This document shows, in pieces, positions 25,573 to 37,505 of a stretch of DNA of 64,000 bases. The first letter of the stretch is position 1. Each line of letters begins with the position of its first letter. Under the pieces are notes generated by a model. It saw nothing but the letters and a program-made list of their open reading frames with translations, was not told where the DNA came from and searched no databases. Source of the stretch: Hofstenia miamia (taxonomy: Eukaryota > Xenacoelomorpha > Acoela); contig SCFE01000055.1 of the NCBI GenBank assembly GCA_004352715.1, forward strand, positions 832,300-896,299. Direction: 5' to 3'. Position numbers and translations under genes: made by a program.

Positions 25573-25998
25573 ATAAACCCTATTTGACGGGGGATAGGGA
25601 GGGAGAACCGAATTCATCCCCTTATTAAACTTTTGACTATTACTCAAAAAATTGTGAAGCTTTCTTAATGAGATTTGCTGACTTTCACTACGTTTTATTG
25701 AAGGTCATGACCCCCTAATAAAAACTTTCTAAATATCTGCTAGCTTTATATATGGTATTGTTTTAACCCAGGATGTAGCCTTCCAATTTTTGGAAAATCA
25801 TATTATTTTTGGTTGCAAAAAGTAATTAAAATCTGCAAGAAAATTTAGTTGATAAATTTCGAAAGAATTTTATTTACATTAATTCCATCCTTTGTGCAAA
25901 GTTCTGTTTATTATCATGATGGAATCATAAGATAGGGGGATGGGATCCTCTATTCACTGCCTGAGAAGTCCAAGAAAGCTCAAGTCGAATAGGGTTAA
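25573..25998. mobile_element. TTAA family B MITE, copy 4
   Basis: The left end reads ATAAACCCTATTTGACGG (TTAA decayed to ATAA). The right end reads GTCGAATAGGGTTAA. CCCTATTTGAC and CCCTATTCGAC form the inverted repeat. The interior is similar to 14807-15313, with strings such as CTATTACTCAAAA and CCCCTAATAAAAA. Confidence 0.72.
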
Positions 25999-26771
25999 TG
26001 CGTTCATTTTTTATGAGAAGTTTCGAGTAAAATTATCAGTTCTAGCATAAGATAGAAATTGTCTAATGATAAATATTCTATTGCTTGGCTTTTATCATTT
26101 TAATTTCAATTTGTCTTATGAAACTTCTATGCAAGTGACTTTAACAGAACTAGACTAGTTTACTTGAATGGGTTGATTCTTACTAACAACGACGTCTATT
26201 CTTTCTATGCAATTTTTTCATTGTCAAGTGATAAAATTTGTGTATATTGTACAATAATCTCTTAAAATAACCTCAGTCTTCTGTGGGAATATTGTTCATT
26301 ACCTAATATAGCTAATATAGACTCTGCACTTTGCATAATTACTTTAAACATTATTGGTAAGATTTCAAATACCCCGTTTTAAAAAATGACCTTGCCCATA
26401 GATCGCACATAGGTTCGTCCTTCAACCAAAAACTGCCGATTCTGTTAGAATATCATGGGTTCTGCTTCAAATCGGCAACTATTTCCAACTTTCAAATGTA
26501 AATGTTCGATTTCAGTTGGTGGTCTACACCTCACCTGTAATAATTATGTTTATCTGAAGCTAATGCACGCATCACCGTCCGCTCCCACCCATGTTTCTCA
26601 ATGGCAGGGACTCGTATTTTACACAATAAATTGTATACTTTAAGTAATACACATTTATATGATTTAATAGCTTTGAAGAACGTTCTTAAGTAGAACGCAT
26701 TTCTTAATTTGCTGGAGTTTGTTATTTGTTTTCAATAATAAATTAATTTTTTAACATTTTTTGATATTTAG

Positions 26772-26909
26772 TAACAAATCATGACGTTCGAAATAAGAAG
26801 AGCTTAACTGTAAAAAGGGCTACTCGCGAAGATGCCGGGATTTATCAATGTCTTGCTTCAAATGGAATCGGGGAGAATGTAACAAGAGATGTTCACGTTC
26901 AGGTTCAAT
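26772..26909 (+). CDS. Receptor exon 5: C-terminal half of Ig domain c
   Basis: The acceptor is TTGATATTTAG| and the donor TTCAAT|GTGCGT, phase 1 at both ends (138 bases). It codes for residues 222-268 with REDAGIYQC (C248), the classic E-D-A-G-x-Y-x-C signature, then LASNGIGENVTRD. NVT is a possible N-glycosylation site. It pairs with exon 4, whose final A completes an Ile codon. Its last base T joins AT of exon 6 to give Tyr. Confidence 0.92.
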
Positions 26910-27317
26910 GTGCGTATTTTGGGATATCTTCTTACATTGCATTCCAATTTAATATTTGTGCATCTGGACAGGAAATTTACATTAAACAAAATTTTTTTTA
27001 CCGATGATATCAATATCATAGTTTATCGGCCACTGTTCATTATTTTTGGAAGCCGTATTGCAAGCAGTTTAAGCTTAAATGATTTAGTTGAAAGTCCTTT
27101 CTTAAAAGTTTACCACTTTATATAGTAAAACATTACTGACAAACATCATTTCCATATTTTTTTCATACCCATTTTTAAGAAAACGATTAATATACAACAC
27201 TTACGAGCTCTAAAAACTGGAAAATCAATCCTATGCATCGTCTATTCGTTGTTACGATTACTAAGTAATATGCAAATAAAAAAAGAAACAAAGGAATTTA
27301 TTGGAAAAAAATATATG

Positions 27318-27351
<34 letters not shown>

Positions 27352-28220
27352 ATGTATATATATAATCTATATATATATATATATATATAAAATATTTTTC
27401 CATCAAGAAAACACTATTCATTCTAAAATGGCCTAACAGAAACCTATTCTTTTAATGAAAATTAAAATTTAAATATACATAGAGTTTTTAAATATTTCTG
27501 GGTTTCTCTTTGCCTTTGCAAATTGATACTAAATGCACAATACATGCTGATTTTACTCAGTTTGTATAGTTTCCAGTCCTCTATATGTATTTTAATCGAC
27601 TGACTTTTACTATCTTGAATGAAGATTTTTTGAATGAAATCTTATAATATAATGTATTGACCATTAAATAGCATGTGTGAGAACTACATACAGTGCCATT
27701 AAATTAGTTATTTATTATTATTGACTTTGACGTTTAACATGGTGTTTGGCAGTTGGATTTGTACGCTGAATTTTAGATCGAGAATATTTATCAACTGTAT
27801 GTGATAATCTGGCGGATTCTGGGCTTTTATGTTGATTAATTTGTTTAATATTCAACTTTGTGATCTACCGGCGTAGGAAGTGGAACTGAGGTGATAAAGA
27901 TATTTGCCTCAAACTCAAATATTATATCTTTAACTGGAATTATTTACCTATGACGTTATGTTAATCAGATCTATAGAAAAACTTTATTATTCCCAATAGA
28001 CGTCTCGATGAAATATTTTTCAAAGGTATAGAACAGGCCCTAATACCCACTGTATCATTGAGTTTTTGCTGCTCGCATTCAAATGCCTACGCCTCTTTTT
28101 GCACTTTTCTTCGAGTCATAGATTTCCAATACTTACTTTATTTTAAATGGGGCTCAATTCTATTGTATTAATGTGAACGAGTTGGACCCATTATTTCCTT
28201 TTTAATAACATTATTTTTTT

Positions 28221-28531
28221 GGGATCACCTGAAGATGTGCCCCCCAAAGCTTTGAGGGGGCATATCTTCAGGTGGAAAATCTTTGGGGGAATATCTTCAG
28301 GTGGAAAATCTTGGGGGGGGGATTGTAGGAAAAACTAAATATGTCTTATACTTTACCCTAACCCTAACCCTAACCCTTTTACCGTTGAAGCAAATAAATA
28401 AGGTTAGGGTTAGAGTTAGGGTTAGGATTAGGGCAAAAGTTGGGGGAATATCTTCAGGTGGAAAAAGTCGGGGGGAGTATCTTCAGGTGAGGCTAAATCT
28501 GGAAGTTGGGGGGCATATCTTCAGGTGATCC
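28221..28531. repeat. Foldback element with telomere-like hairpin core
   Basis: The outer ends are inverted repeats: GGATCACCTGAAGATGTGCC at the left, and GGATCACCTGAAGATATGCC on the minus strand at the right. Inside are about five copies of ATCTTCAGGTG alternating with G-runs. At the centre, CCCTAACCCTAACCCTAACC (about 28357-28377) faces TTAGGG repeats (about 28400-28432) in inverted orientation, separated by about 25 bases. Possible flanking duplication ATTTTTT is low-complexity. There is no coding frame. The mobility class is unknown. Confidence 0.8.
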
Positions 28532-29693
28532 ATTTTTTGCATTAGAGGTTTATTTACTTCCTTCTTTTTAGAAGGATAAACGAAATCGTTGGCTACGAAG
28601 GTCATCTTACATTATTTCATAGTGAATTCTATAAATACACAAATATCTTGGAATAATTAAATTTGTCATCTAAGTATCCGTGTATTTACTATCATTGAAC
28701 TAATTGATTGGCTATCATTAAATTTAAAGTCACTGGAAATTGACATTTATTGATTATTATTCCGCTCTAATCAAACAGTTTAACGTCAACAAATGTCCTA
28801 AGTGATAATAGAGTAAAAAACTCTACTTAATTTCGTGTTGTATTTAATCATTAAAGCACGCGGGTATCTACTCCATTCCTCATCGACTAATTGACTTGAA
28901 ATTGTGCTTTATATTGATTAACTAATTATAACGTTATGAAATTTATGTATGTTGATATATGCTTTCTAAGTAAAGACTGTCTGTAACCATTTTAACTGTC
29001 AATATTGGAATATAACTTCATTATTTTAAAATAACTCGTCTTCAATTTTTAATGTGTCAAAAAACGTTACCTATTCACCGTATTTCCCCGAGAATTCCAC
29101 ACCACAATGACTAATTTAATTGTTGTTGTTTAATTTGACAAGCGTGACGCGGTTTAAATTCGACGAAGGTGATGTCAAAAAATTAAGGATTTGTTGGAAT
29201 TCTAGTTTTCTTAAAAATATGTATTCAGTTTTTCTTCGTTTATTTGGCACATTATGCAATTTGAAATTTTCTCAGAGATGATTGCACTGTTCTTTTATTC
29301 TGAAAATTGGAAAAAAATTGTAAGAGCCTCTATTGGCTAGAAATATGTAGAAAATGTAATATTTTTCTATTATTTTGATTCTACTTAGCTCCTGTTAGAA
29401 AATTCAATTGTTAGATAAGTCATTCGGATATTTAGTTTTTGACTATTTTGTGCTACATGCAGTGTATTTTTAAAAGACTTATTGACTAATTCAGTTCCCA
29501 AATAGCAAACGTTAATGAACCAACAATGGGCCATCGAAGTTGCCATTATTGGTCATTAATGGCTGATGACTGATGGGGAATTAATGAGCCACTAATAATT
29601 GAAAACAATGATCCATTCATCAATTTTTTTCAGCATAGAACTTCGATTTAAAAAATCAAAGAGCCATAGACATTTATATATATATGTATATAA

Positions 29694-29797
29694 ATATAAG
29701 ATTTTGGAATAAGTAGCCAAAGTCTTTTATCTGGTCAGTGCAAATTTAGAGCATCGAAACAGGTTAATGCATAGTATATATATATATATATATATAT
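29694..29797 (+). repeat. TA-ending repeat, copy 1
   Basis: AATAAGATTTTGGAATAAGT ... TTTTATCTGGTCAGTGCAAA ... TTAATGCATA runs straight into a TA array. A diverged copy at 30638-30734 ends in a TA array in the same way. Confidence 0.7.
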
Positions 29798-29992
29798 NNN
29801 NNNNNNNNNNNNNNNNNNNNNNNNNNNNNNNNNNNNNNNNNNNNNNNNNNNNNNNNNNNNNNNNNNNNNNNNNNNNNNNNNNNNNNNNNNNNNNNNNNNN
29901 NNNNNNNNNNNNNNNNNNNNNNNNNNNNNNNNNNNNNNNNNNNNNNNNNNNNNNNNNNNNNNNNNNNNNNNNNNNNNNNNNNNNNNNNNNNN
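29798..29992. other. 195-base N gap inside a TA array
   Basis: An assembly gap. TGCATAGTATATATA occurs on both sides (29768 and 29993), so the gap either spans a repeated unit or was filled with duplicated flank. Confidence 0.95.
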
Positions 29993-29998
29993 TGCATA

Positions 29999-30033
<35 letters not shown>

Positions 30034-30637
30034 TTACAAATTCAAAAAACTGATAAAATGTTTTCACAACCTATTATTATATACATCAATAGAAATCACT
30101 TCAACTTAAATTCTTGTTTTATTTCTTGTAACAGGGCATGACTTTATTGTCCCTATTTTGATTGTCTTGATGTTTCATTTCATTGTTGTTTCTTATTTGA
30201 ATTCATTGTTGTTTGAAAACCCTTGCTTTGCTATTTTCCCACGGGGAATGTTGAAGGAATACAATTGCGTCAACCAAATACAGTCTACTTACAACGGAAA
30301 CGAAAACAACAGCCTACGGACATTTTTTCTGACATCTAAGAGAACGAACTTGCTGTTGGCTTATGGATGTTTTGCCAATCTGCTTATTTTATGAATCAAT
30401 TGCCTATATAACCATTTCTAAAATTTACGAGTTGTTAGTCTGCATTAAAAGTTGGCATTATTTTGTTAACTTTTTGTCTATTTCTTTTGTTTTGGAACTT
30501 TAGCGATAAAAACAATATCGCACCATTCTTAATTAAATTTTCTATCAAAATTTTAACAATTCAGCATTGGGTCAATTATATGCATCAAAGATGTTTAAAT
30601 AGCTCTGCAATATGGAACTATTCTTCCACAATACCTA

Positions 30638-30702
30638 CAATAAGATTTTCGAATAAGTAACCAAAATATTTTATCTGATCAGTACAAATTTAGAACAGTT
30701 TA

Positions 30703-30734
<32 letters not shown>
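30638..30734 (+). repeat. TA-ending repeat, copy 2
   Basis: AATAAGATTTTCGAATAAGT ... TTTTATCTGATCAGTACAAA ... TTAATACATA then TA repeats. It is roughly 85 percent like the copy at 29694 by eye. Confidence 0.7.
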
Positions 30735-30737
<3 letters not shown>

Positions 30738-31751
30738 TTGCTAACTGAATTCAACGTCGGTTTCATGATATCTCCTATTAGTGACAAACAAATGAACACG
30801 ATTTTCTATTTGATAGGATTGGATTGCTAAAAAAACTTTTCGGGTTCTGAAAGGGCAACCTGATGTCAATCACTAATTCATGTTACTATGAATACGTATG
30901 CTGATTTTTCTTTACGTCGTTAAGATTTATAGTATAGACGTAATTTCTGCGTCCATATGCAACTTAATTCTAAAGATTGTTTTGAATTTGTGGAGTAAGT
31001 CCCTATGTGAGCAGCCTAATTTGTTAACTGTGGGCATAAACCTCATCTTTGCATTAGCCGTACACTTCCTACAATAATGAAAATGTATGAACTATTTTAA
31101 ATTAGTAAAATAACCGTGCATAATTGTAACATTATCATCAACATCTTTTCCAATGTCTCTTCCATAAGTTTGTTTGGAAATAATATGCAATTTTTTAATT
31201 ATGTGAATTCAAAGCTAAGTATTAGGCCATTCAATTTAACTGGGTTACTCCATTTATACAAAATTCAATATAATGTCACCATTAATAGATTCTCCATCCA
31301 CATTTCAACCAAGAGCACAAATTACCTAAATTCAAATGAATAACTAAATTCATTGACCCAATATAGTGTTCTTAATTAGAACACTTGATTGAGCAAACCC
31401 AGAAGCACGATTTTAATGTTGAATAAGTGTCCATGAGCTTTTAAGATGAAATGTATATAACTTTGAAATGAGCATTTGATCATGTTTCCTTCGAGCTAAA
31501 AATTTAGGACTGTTGTTTGAATTAATATTCAGTAGTTTAAGAAGTTAATTTCCATTTAGACTCTCAAAGCTACTCTCTGGAATTTGTTTGATTTTTTTAC
31601 GTTTGTTATCTTAGAGGTAATAATAACTAAATATGTTATTGGAACTTTGCATTTTGCATAATTGCAATGCTTTTAGAATCATTTTTAAGAGTGATTGAAT
31701 TTTCGGATAGCTTGTGTATTTCAGAAATGTAGAGTGTTCTATTGTTGTGGG

Positions 31752-31795
<44 letters not shown>

Positions 31796-32961
31796 GTTTG
31801 TGTGTGTGTTTTCGCTTCATATATTGAATATTTGATATGTTGAATTTTCGCTTTACATTTTGGCGATCTATAGCAAATCATTGGTATTTTTTATATATGT
31901 ATATATAATTTCCATTTTGATTTTTGATTTTCTCTATGTGTGTATGTCAAGAAATATTCGAAATTGTTAATTATAATCATACAAAATCAGTTAATGCATT
32001 CCTTAATTCATAGTATTAACGGGAACATTGCATGATCATATTAAGAATAAAAATATACAATAAAGATTTAACGAAGTGCATGGATAATCTATCTATCTAA
32101 ATATTTATATTTGCTTTAATAGTTTGGATAAATTTAATGGTAATGTAAAAATTTATTAAGTACAGGAATATGTCCTAAAGATTTGGAGCACCATGCATAA
32201 AAAATATATATTTTTGAATAGTTATGTGTATTTCTAATTTTTCACACAGTGATTACAGTATTTCTGTATGCGTTCATTTGGATTCTTGTATCAGATATTT
32301 AGTTTTTTCGTTTTACATCTGCATAGAGGTTCATTGAAATAAACTTTGATTGTTTTCTACTTTCTGTTAAATTTGACAAGATTGAGTTGAGCATACATAC
32401 ATATCTTTTTTGTCGAATGTTCATAAAAATGCACATACAAAATTTAAGAAATATTGATATGCAAATTTTGAAGAATTCCCTTACCTTAATTACATCTATC
32501 AATGAGTTATGTGATTTTCTCAAATTTATCAGATATGTTCACAAAAAAATTGTAAAAATAGAAAACTTTGCATGCTAGATACAAATATTTTTCAAGATTT
32601 TACAAAAAATAAAAACTAATAAAGATATTAGTGACAAGAGAAACTAAATGTCTGCTAAAAAAATTCGAAAAAAATTGACCTTCCATTAAGAAAATTAAAA
32701 ATTGTGTAAGCAATCAAAATTATAACACGAATAATCACAAATTTATTTTGTTATACATGCTGTCTCTTTTTTGAGATGGCTTTAAATGAAAATGTTGAAT
32801 TTCTTTCCTTTTCGAATAAATGAATATGCAAATATTCACAGTGAATTATCTGTATACAACAGTTGCTGTTTCTTCTTTAATTATTTTTAATTTAAGAATT
32901 GCCAAAATCTCCAAGTAATTTTTTAATAGAGTATAGCGTTTTTATCTTCAATCTAATTTAG

Positions 32962-33225
32962 ATGGACCTATTATTAAGTCCATTAAATCCATTACAGGAA
33001 GCGAAAATGGTCTACTTACCAAAACGTGTGAAGTGGACTCAGTTCCGAAGTCAACCATCGTATGGACAAAGTTTGGTGATCCTTCGTTTATACAAAGGTC
33101 AGACACATTGACATTCAATAAGCTAAAGCCAGAGCATTCAGGGGTTTATCAGTGCAATGCAGAGGTCCAATTCAAAGATGGAGAAAAATCAAAGCAAACT
33201 GCCGACTTAGAAGTATTTGTAAGAT
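32962..33225 (+). CDS. Receptor exon 6: complete Ig domain d
   Basis: A single-exon Ig domain of 264 bases, phase 1 at both ends (acceptor ATCTAATTTAG|, donor GTAAGAT|GTAAGT). Residues 268-356 begin YGPIIKSIKS and contain first cysteine C290 (TKTCEVD), tryptophan W302 (TIVWTKFG) and PEHSGVYQC with C332. H-S-G-V-Y-Q-C fits the F-strand consensus. The G-strand region is Lys- and Glu-rich (FKDGEKSKQ). Exon 3 and this exon are the two undivided Ig exons of the gene; the other three Ig domains are split by introns. Confidence 0.93.
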
Positions 33226-34153
33226 GTAAGTTTCTTGCAACATCTATCCAGAAACTGCTTCCAATTAATGCATATTTTGTTTTCACTCTAAAATAAGCTT
33301 TTTTATAAATCCATTCTTTTTTATTGTCAAAAATTTCGTAGCCATCAATCTTTCCACAATAGCATTTGTAGAGTTGGTGTTTGACGCATGTCTTTGCAAG
33401 GCTATTTTAATTTTTTGAGATGTAATACTTTGCTCTTTTTGAAAATATTTACAATAATAAATTGAATCACTACACTTTTTGTGTTTTACTTCTCTTTCAG
33501 CTAAGATGTGACTGAAATAAGACCCAACATAATGCAAATCTGCATTATTACTTTAAAGTATCACTCATGATAATACATTTTTCAATTTTATATAAAAAGT
33601 ATGTTTTCGTACACAAATGACACGTCCAACTTGGATTGGATTTCAAGATTCGACTTTGAATATTTACAGAGGTTTGGACTGAAACTGGCCAAAATCCTGA
33701 ATCTATTTGACTTAAATTTGGTAAAGTAGCCTCTAAAATATAGCATCTGCTCCTAAGAATAGCACCTGAAGGGGGCAATATCAATGTGAAAAAATAATTT
33801 TAAACTGATACAACGTCAAAAAATTTTAAAAATGTTGAATGACAATGAGTGTGATATTTTCACCTGATGTACGCAGTGTTAAATATAGTGTATTATCGTT
33901 TCGATTTTTGAAAATTGGAAAACGATTCCGAAATTAAGTTTCACGTGTTGAAAATGTATCATTTTTGGATAAATTATTTAAAATCTATAAATGAACTATG
34001 TATTCTTCAATCTTCACATGAAAAAACATTTTAATTATAAAGCAAAACTAAAAAGATTATAATCATTCTCTACTTCATGAAAACGACTTGGTCGCTTACC
34101 TGCACTATGCCCAAGCATTGCACTGCATGTTGTTAATTTAGTATTTTATTTAG

Positions 34154-34254
34154 TTAAGCCTATCGTCACACCATGTACTCCAAACCAAACCCATTATCAG
34201 GCAAAAGAAGGAACAAGTGTAACATTGTGTTGCCAAAGTGAGAGCTTGCCACAG
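34154..34254 (+). CDS. Receptor exon 7: N-terminal half of Ig domain e
   Basis: Acceptor TTATTTAG|TTAAGCC was preferred over the AAG five bases later because only this one keeps the phase-1 frame. It gives FKPIVTPCTPNQTHYQAKEG and then TLCCQSESLPQ. The donor CACAG|GTACAT ends on a whole codon (phase 0), unlike the preceding introns. Residues 356-389 carry the first Ig cysteine (C381 or C382; two adjacent) plus an additional Cys at 362. NQT is a possible N-glycosylation site. Confidence 0.85.
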
Positions 34255-35248
34255 GTACATTTCTGCTTATATATATATATATATATAAATTCAAAAATAT
34301 GTTTCACATCATTTTTGTGCACATAGAGGCGTGATATTTGTTGTATATGCAGTTTTAAGTTTAGGAATCATGTTGAAAAGTATTTCAGAATGCATTATTT
34401 AGTGGTGTGTTCGATTCTAGCAATAATATTTATTCAGGTGCTAATGATTCTGTCAGTATCTGTAATAAGGGTACTTTTACAAGCTTAGCAAATTGATCAG
34501 AATAACAAACTTAAGCATTACTAGATGTTTGAAATCGTTGGAAAATGAGATGTTTAATGGAGAATTTTTAATCATTAAATGTCATTTGAGTTTAGTCACG
34601 AAATTTCATCACACACTGAATTTTAAAGAAAAATGTGATTGTAACCATTTGAATATTATCTGGTTCTTTTAAAATTTTAATGATAAAAATATAAATTTAT
34701 AGAAGTTCAATTACAAACAATATTTTATAGCTAGTTAATTGACTCCTGATTCAAATCCACAATATTCTATAGTAATTCAGGATAAGACAACCACAATATT
34801 TATCTCGTCATAGATAAGAAAGTTTTATTTCAAATTTGCAATTCTGACTATTTAAGGTTCCCATCATGTTACAGTAATACTCAAAGACTTCTTAAAAACT
34901 AGTTTTCATATTATTTTTAAGGGCATTCTTCTTACCTTTCACAATAGGATTTAAAAATGGGTAAACCGAGTCAGTATAAGTTGTAAATATATTGTGCTTA
35001 AACTGGTTTCTAATAATACATTATGACAGATAAGTATAAATTTTTTGTCACTTCATTGAATAGCGATTACAAACAATTGAGATATAAAAATGCTGCATAA
35101 AAATATAAGTAATTTTCTAGTGTAGGGAATCTTATCTTCCTTCTTTAGATGTAATTTCTTTCTTTTTTATCTTCGACAAAAAGTTTATAATGAGGAAGCT
35201 TGCTCATTTGACCTCAAAATGATAAAGTGTATAAAATAGCCACAATAA

Positions 35249-35283
<35 letters not shown>

Positions 35284-35474
35284 NNNNNNNNNNNNNNNNN
35301 NNNNNNNNNNNNNNNNNNNNNNNNNNNNNNNNNNNNNNNNNNNNNNNNNNNNNNNNNNNNNNNNNNNNNNNNNNNNNNNNNNNNNNNNNNNNNNNNNNNN
35401 NNNNNNNNNNNNNNNNNNNNNNNNNNNNNNNNNNNNNNNNNNNNNNNNNNNNNNNNNNNNNNNNNNNNNNNNNN
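35284..35474. other. 191-base N gap inside a TA array
   Basis: Assembly gap flanked by TA on both sides, immediately left of the mariner end. Confidence 0.95.
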
Positions 35475-35502
<28 letters not shown>

Positions 35503-35506
<4 letters not shown>

Positions 35507-36723
35507 GTTGTAGCATAAGTTCGTTCGCATGAAATATATTGATTGTTTTCTTATTTACAGTGCATGCCTAGTACGTGTTTAGACATCATTAACAATTGCA
35601 TAGTAACGTCCAACAACGCGTATTTATACAAACTATAATTAATATTTTGGCATTTTTTAGATGCACTGCCAAGTCGATGGAAACAACCATTTCTGCCACA
35701 TATTTTTATTCTCGTTCAATCAACAGCTCACAGCAGCAGAAGCAACGAGGAATATTTCAAAACTTTACAGCGATGAAGTGATAAACGTCAGGACGGCTCA
35801 GAAATGGTATACGAAGTTCCGGAATCGAAACTTCTCTCTTGAAGATACACGTCGTCCCGGAAGACCATCAGAATTTGATGAAGAGATGTTGAATGATTCG
35901 ATTCTTGCTGATCCGCGTCAATCAACGAGAGATTTAGAAATTGTCATGGGACATGACCATTCTACGATCGTCAGACATTTGTGAAAAATGGGGAAAGTGC
36001 AAACACTAGGTGGTTTGAATCCCCATGTCCTCACCGATAATCCGAAACAAAACAGAGTTTTAATTTCGGCATCACTGCTTTCCAGACACCAAGCTGCTAC
36101 AAGGCAACATCAGTCTTTTCTTTCCAGAATAATCACAGGAGATGAAAAGTGGTGTCTGTATCTGAACAAGAAACGAACAAAGGCTTGGATAACTCCTGAT
36201 AAACAACCTCCACCTCGAGTAAAAGATGACCGCCAACAGAGAAATGTTATGCTTTCAGTCTGGTGGTCACAATCCGGTATTGTACACCACGAATTGGTGC
36301 CGAAAAATCAAACCCTCAACGCCGAGTTCTACTGTCAACAGCTTCAGCGGGCCAAGGCTGCAATAGAAGAGAAGCAACAAAACTGCAACGACAATATTCT
36401 CCTGCTGCATGATAACGACAATCTTGGATGAGCTTGATTGGGAGGTGCTTCCGCATCCGGCCCTACTCACAAGATTTGGCACGAACAGACTACCATCTGT
36501 TTCTATCATTGTCAAACCACTTATCAGGCCATCGCTTTGAGAACGAAGAAGACGTTCTGACCTTCATTACCAATTTTTTCAGGAAAAATCGTTCGGGAAT
36601 TGGCAAGCTGACTGGACGTTGGCAAGAAGTCATCGAACAAAATTGAGAGTACGTCACTAACTAATTTTTCCAATTTTTTTATCTTTTCAATGTTACATAT
36701 GTATAAATATATGGAGTAACACA
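35503..36723 (+). mobile_element. Mariner transposon, dead copy
   Basis: TTAGGTTGTAGCATAAGTTC follows a TA dinucleotide and matches the usual start of mariner inverted repeats (TTAGGTTG). A transposase relic begins about 160 bases inside. No matching right end is found before the single N at 36724, so the 3' end may be lost at that junction. AGGTTGGTTCAAAAC on the minus strand at 37249-37264 could be another mariner end, but it is too far from the coding end for a normal 1.3-kb element. Confidence 0.85.
35661..36646 (+). pseudogene. Mariner transposase relic (stop, deletion and frameshift)
   Basis: Readable order: a helix-turn-helix region with EATRNISKLYSDEV, then FSLEDTRRPGRPSEFDEE, then HSTIVRHL. 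An in-frame TGA at 35982-35984 interrupts it, and KMGKVQ follows in the same frame. Then come TGDEKW with the first catalytic Asp, NVMLSVWW and ILLLHDN with the second Asp. After HDN the usual ARPH-type stretch is deleted and the frame shifts. SQDLARTDYHLF with the third Asp (DD34D-type motif) continues in another frame from about 36428, ending near RWQEVIEQN. It is not functional. The host gene is unaffected because the element is intronic. Confidence 0.92.
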
Positions 36724-37265
36724 NATTATGGCAGTGCTTTGGATTTTTACACATTTTTTAAATAAATGCAATGTTACCAAGCGCTTCTATAAATATCTAT
36801 ACTAAAGTTCTAATTTTTGTGGGAATTTACACAGCATATTTTACCTTAGATTTATCAAGCAGTATATAATTTTGTCACTTATTGGAAAAGAACTGAAACA
36901 AAAACAATGTTATAAATGTTCTAGGCATATTATTAAAAGCTGATTGGTAGTATAATTACGAAAAGAAATTTGAGTAATCATTTCAGAATAGATTTTTTTA
37001 CTAACTATTATGTGTCTAAGTTTATAACTTTACAGTAAGTTTTGAATGGATTATTTGAACTCAAGGAATAGTTTATTACGGTAGATGCAGTGCACAATTT
37101 TTTAAGGATATTCACAGAATGCAAAACATGAGACAGCAAGCGCAATGATATTTTCATATGAGTTAGCCGATGAAGTCAATAAAACTTTTTTTTGAGGTTC
37201 AATATTGTCGTTCGTTTTGAACAGCCAAATATTTTAAAGGTGCAAATGAGTTTTGAACCAACCTG

Positions 37266-37436
37266 CCTTTAGTGACTTACTTTTCAAATTATTCTGTCAA
37301 AAATGTTGTTTGAAACAAACTCTTTTTTATTGAAATCAATAGCAAATGCTTTGTTGCATTTAAAATGCTCGAGCCCTTGTGGTGACATTTTCATTCCTAA
37401 ATTGCTTTTTTCAAAATTGGTATGCTTTCATTTTGC
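37266..37436. repeat. 171-base segment, copy 1 of an assembly-type duplication
   Basis: CCTTTAGTGACTTACTTTTC to TTCATTTTGC recurs at 37506-37677 with a one-base indel. Copy 1 ends at a single N (37437). Confidence 0.88.
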
Positions 37437-37437
37437 N

Positions 37438-37491
37438 GGCTGCAATAGAAGAGAAGCAACAAAACTGCAACGACAATATTCTGCTGCTGCA
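37438..37491 (+). repeat. 54-base mariner transposase fragment between N tracts
   Basis: Matches 36356-36409 of the mariner at 53 of 54 positions. It is bounded by N at 37437 and by 14 Ns at 37492-37505. Its location between two copies of the same flank indicates a misplaced gap-fill rather than a second insertion. Confidence 0.88.
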
Positions 37492-37505
37492 NNNNNNNNN
37501 NNNNN

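Larger units (their letters stand above)
22229..26771. other. Intron 4 and its contents
   Basis: Contains TA microsatellites (22261-22303, 22321-22340, 25020-25049), the Tc1/mariner-like remnant at 23059-23606 and a family B TTAA element at 25573-25998. No further exon is needed because exons 4 and 5 join in frame. I see nothing else in the rest. Confidence 0.7.
26910..32961. other. Intron 5 and its contents
   Basis: Holds TA arrays (27318-27390, 29777-30031 with Ns, 30708-30734, 31756-31792), the telomere-like foldback element at 28221-28531 and a pair of TA-ending repeats at 29694 and 30638. Some 60-80 codon frames occur but none has coding character. The remainder is plain AT-rich sequence. 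Confidence 0.7.

Noticed and set aside
28357-28432. A true chromosome end
   Set aside because: The telomere-like repeats are few, occur in both orientations and are flanked by ordinary sequence, so they are interstitial.
28283-28528. 81-codon frame with EYLQVENLGG-like repeats
   Set aside because: It is the translation of the ATCTTCAGGTG and telomere-like repeats in the foldback element.
33548-33784. Minus-strand frame with a protein-like stretch (LPPSGAILRSRCYILEATLP)
   Set aside because: No domain recognised, no splice or transposon context. Most likely a decayed repeat or chance.
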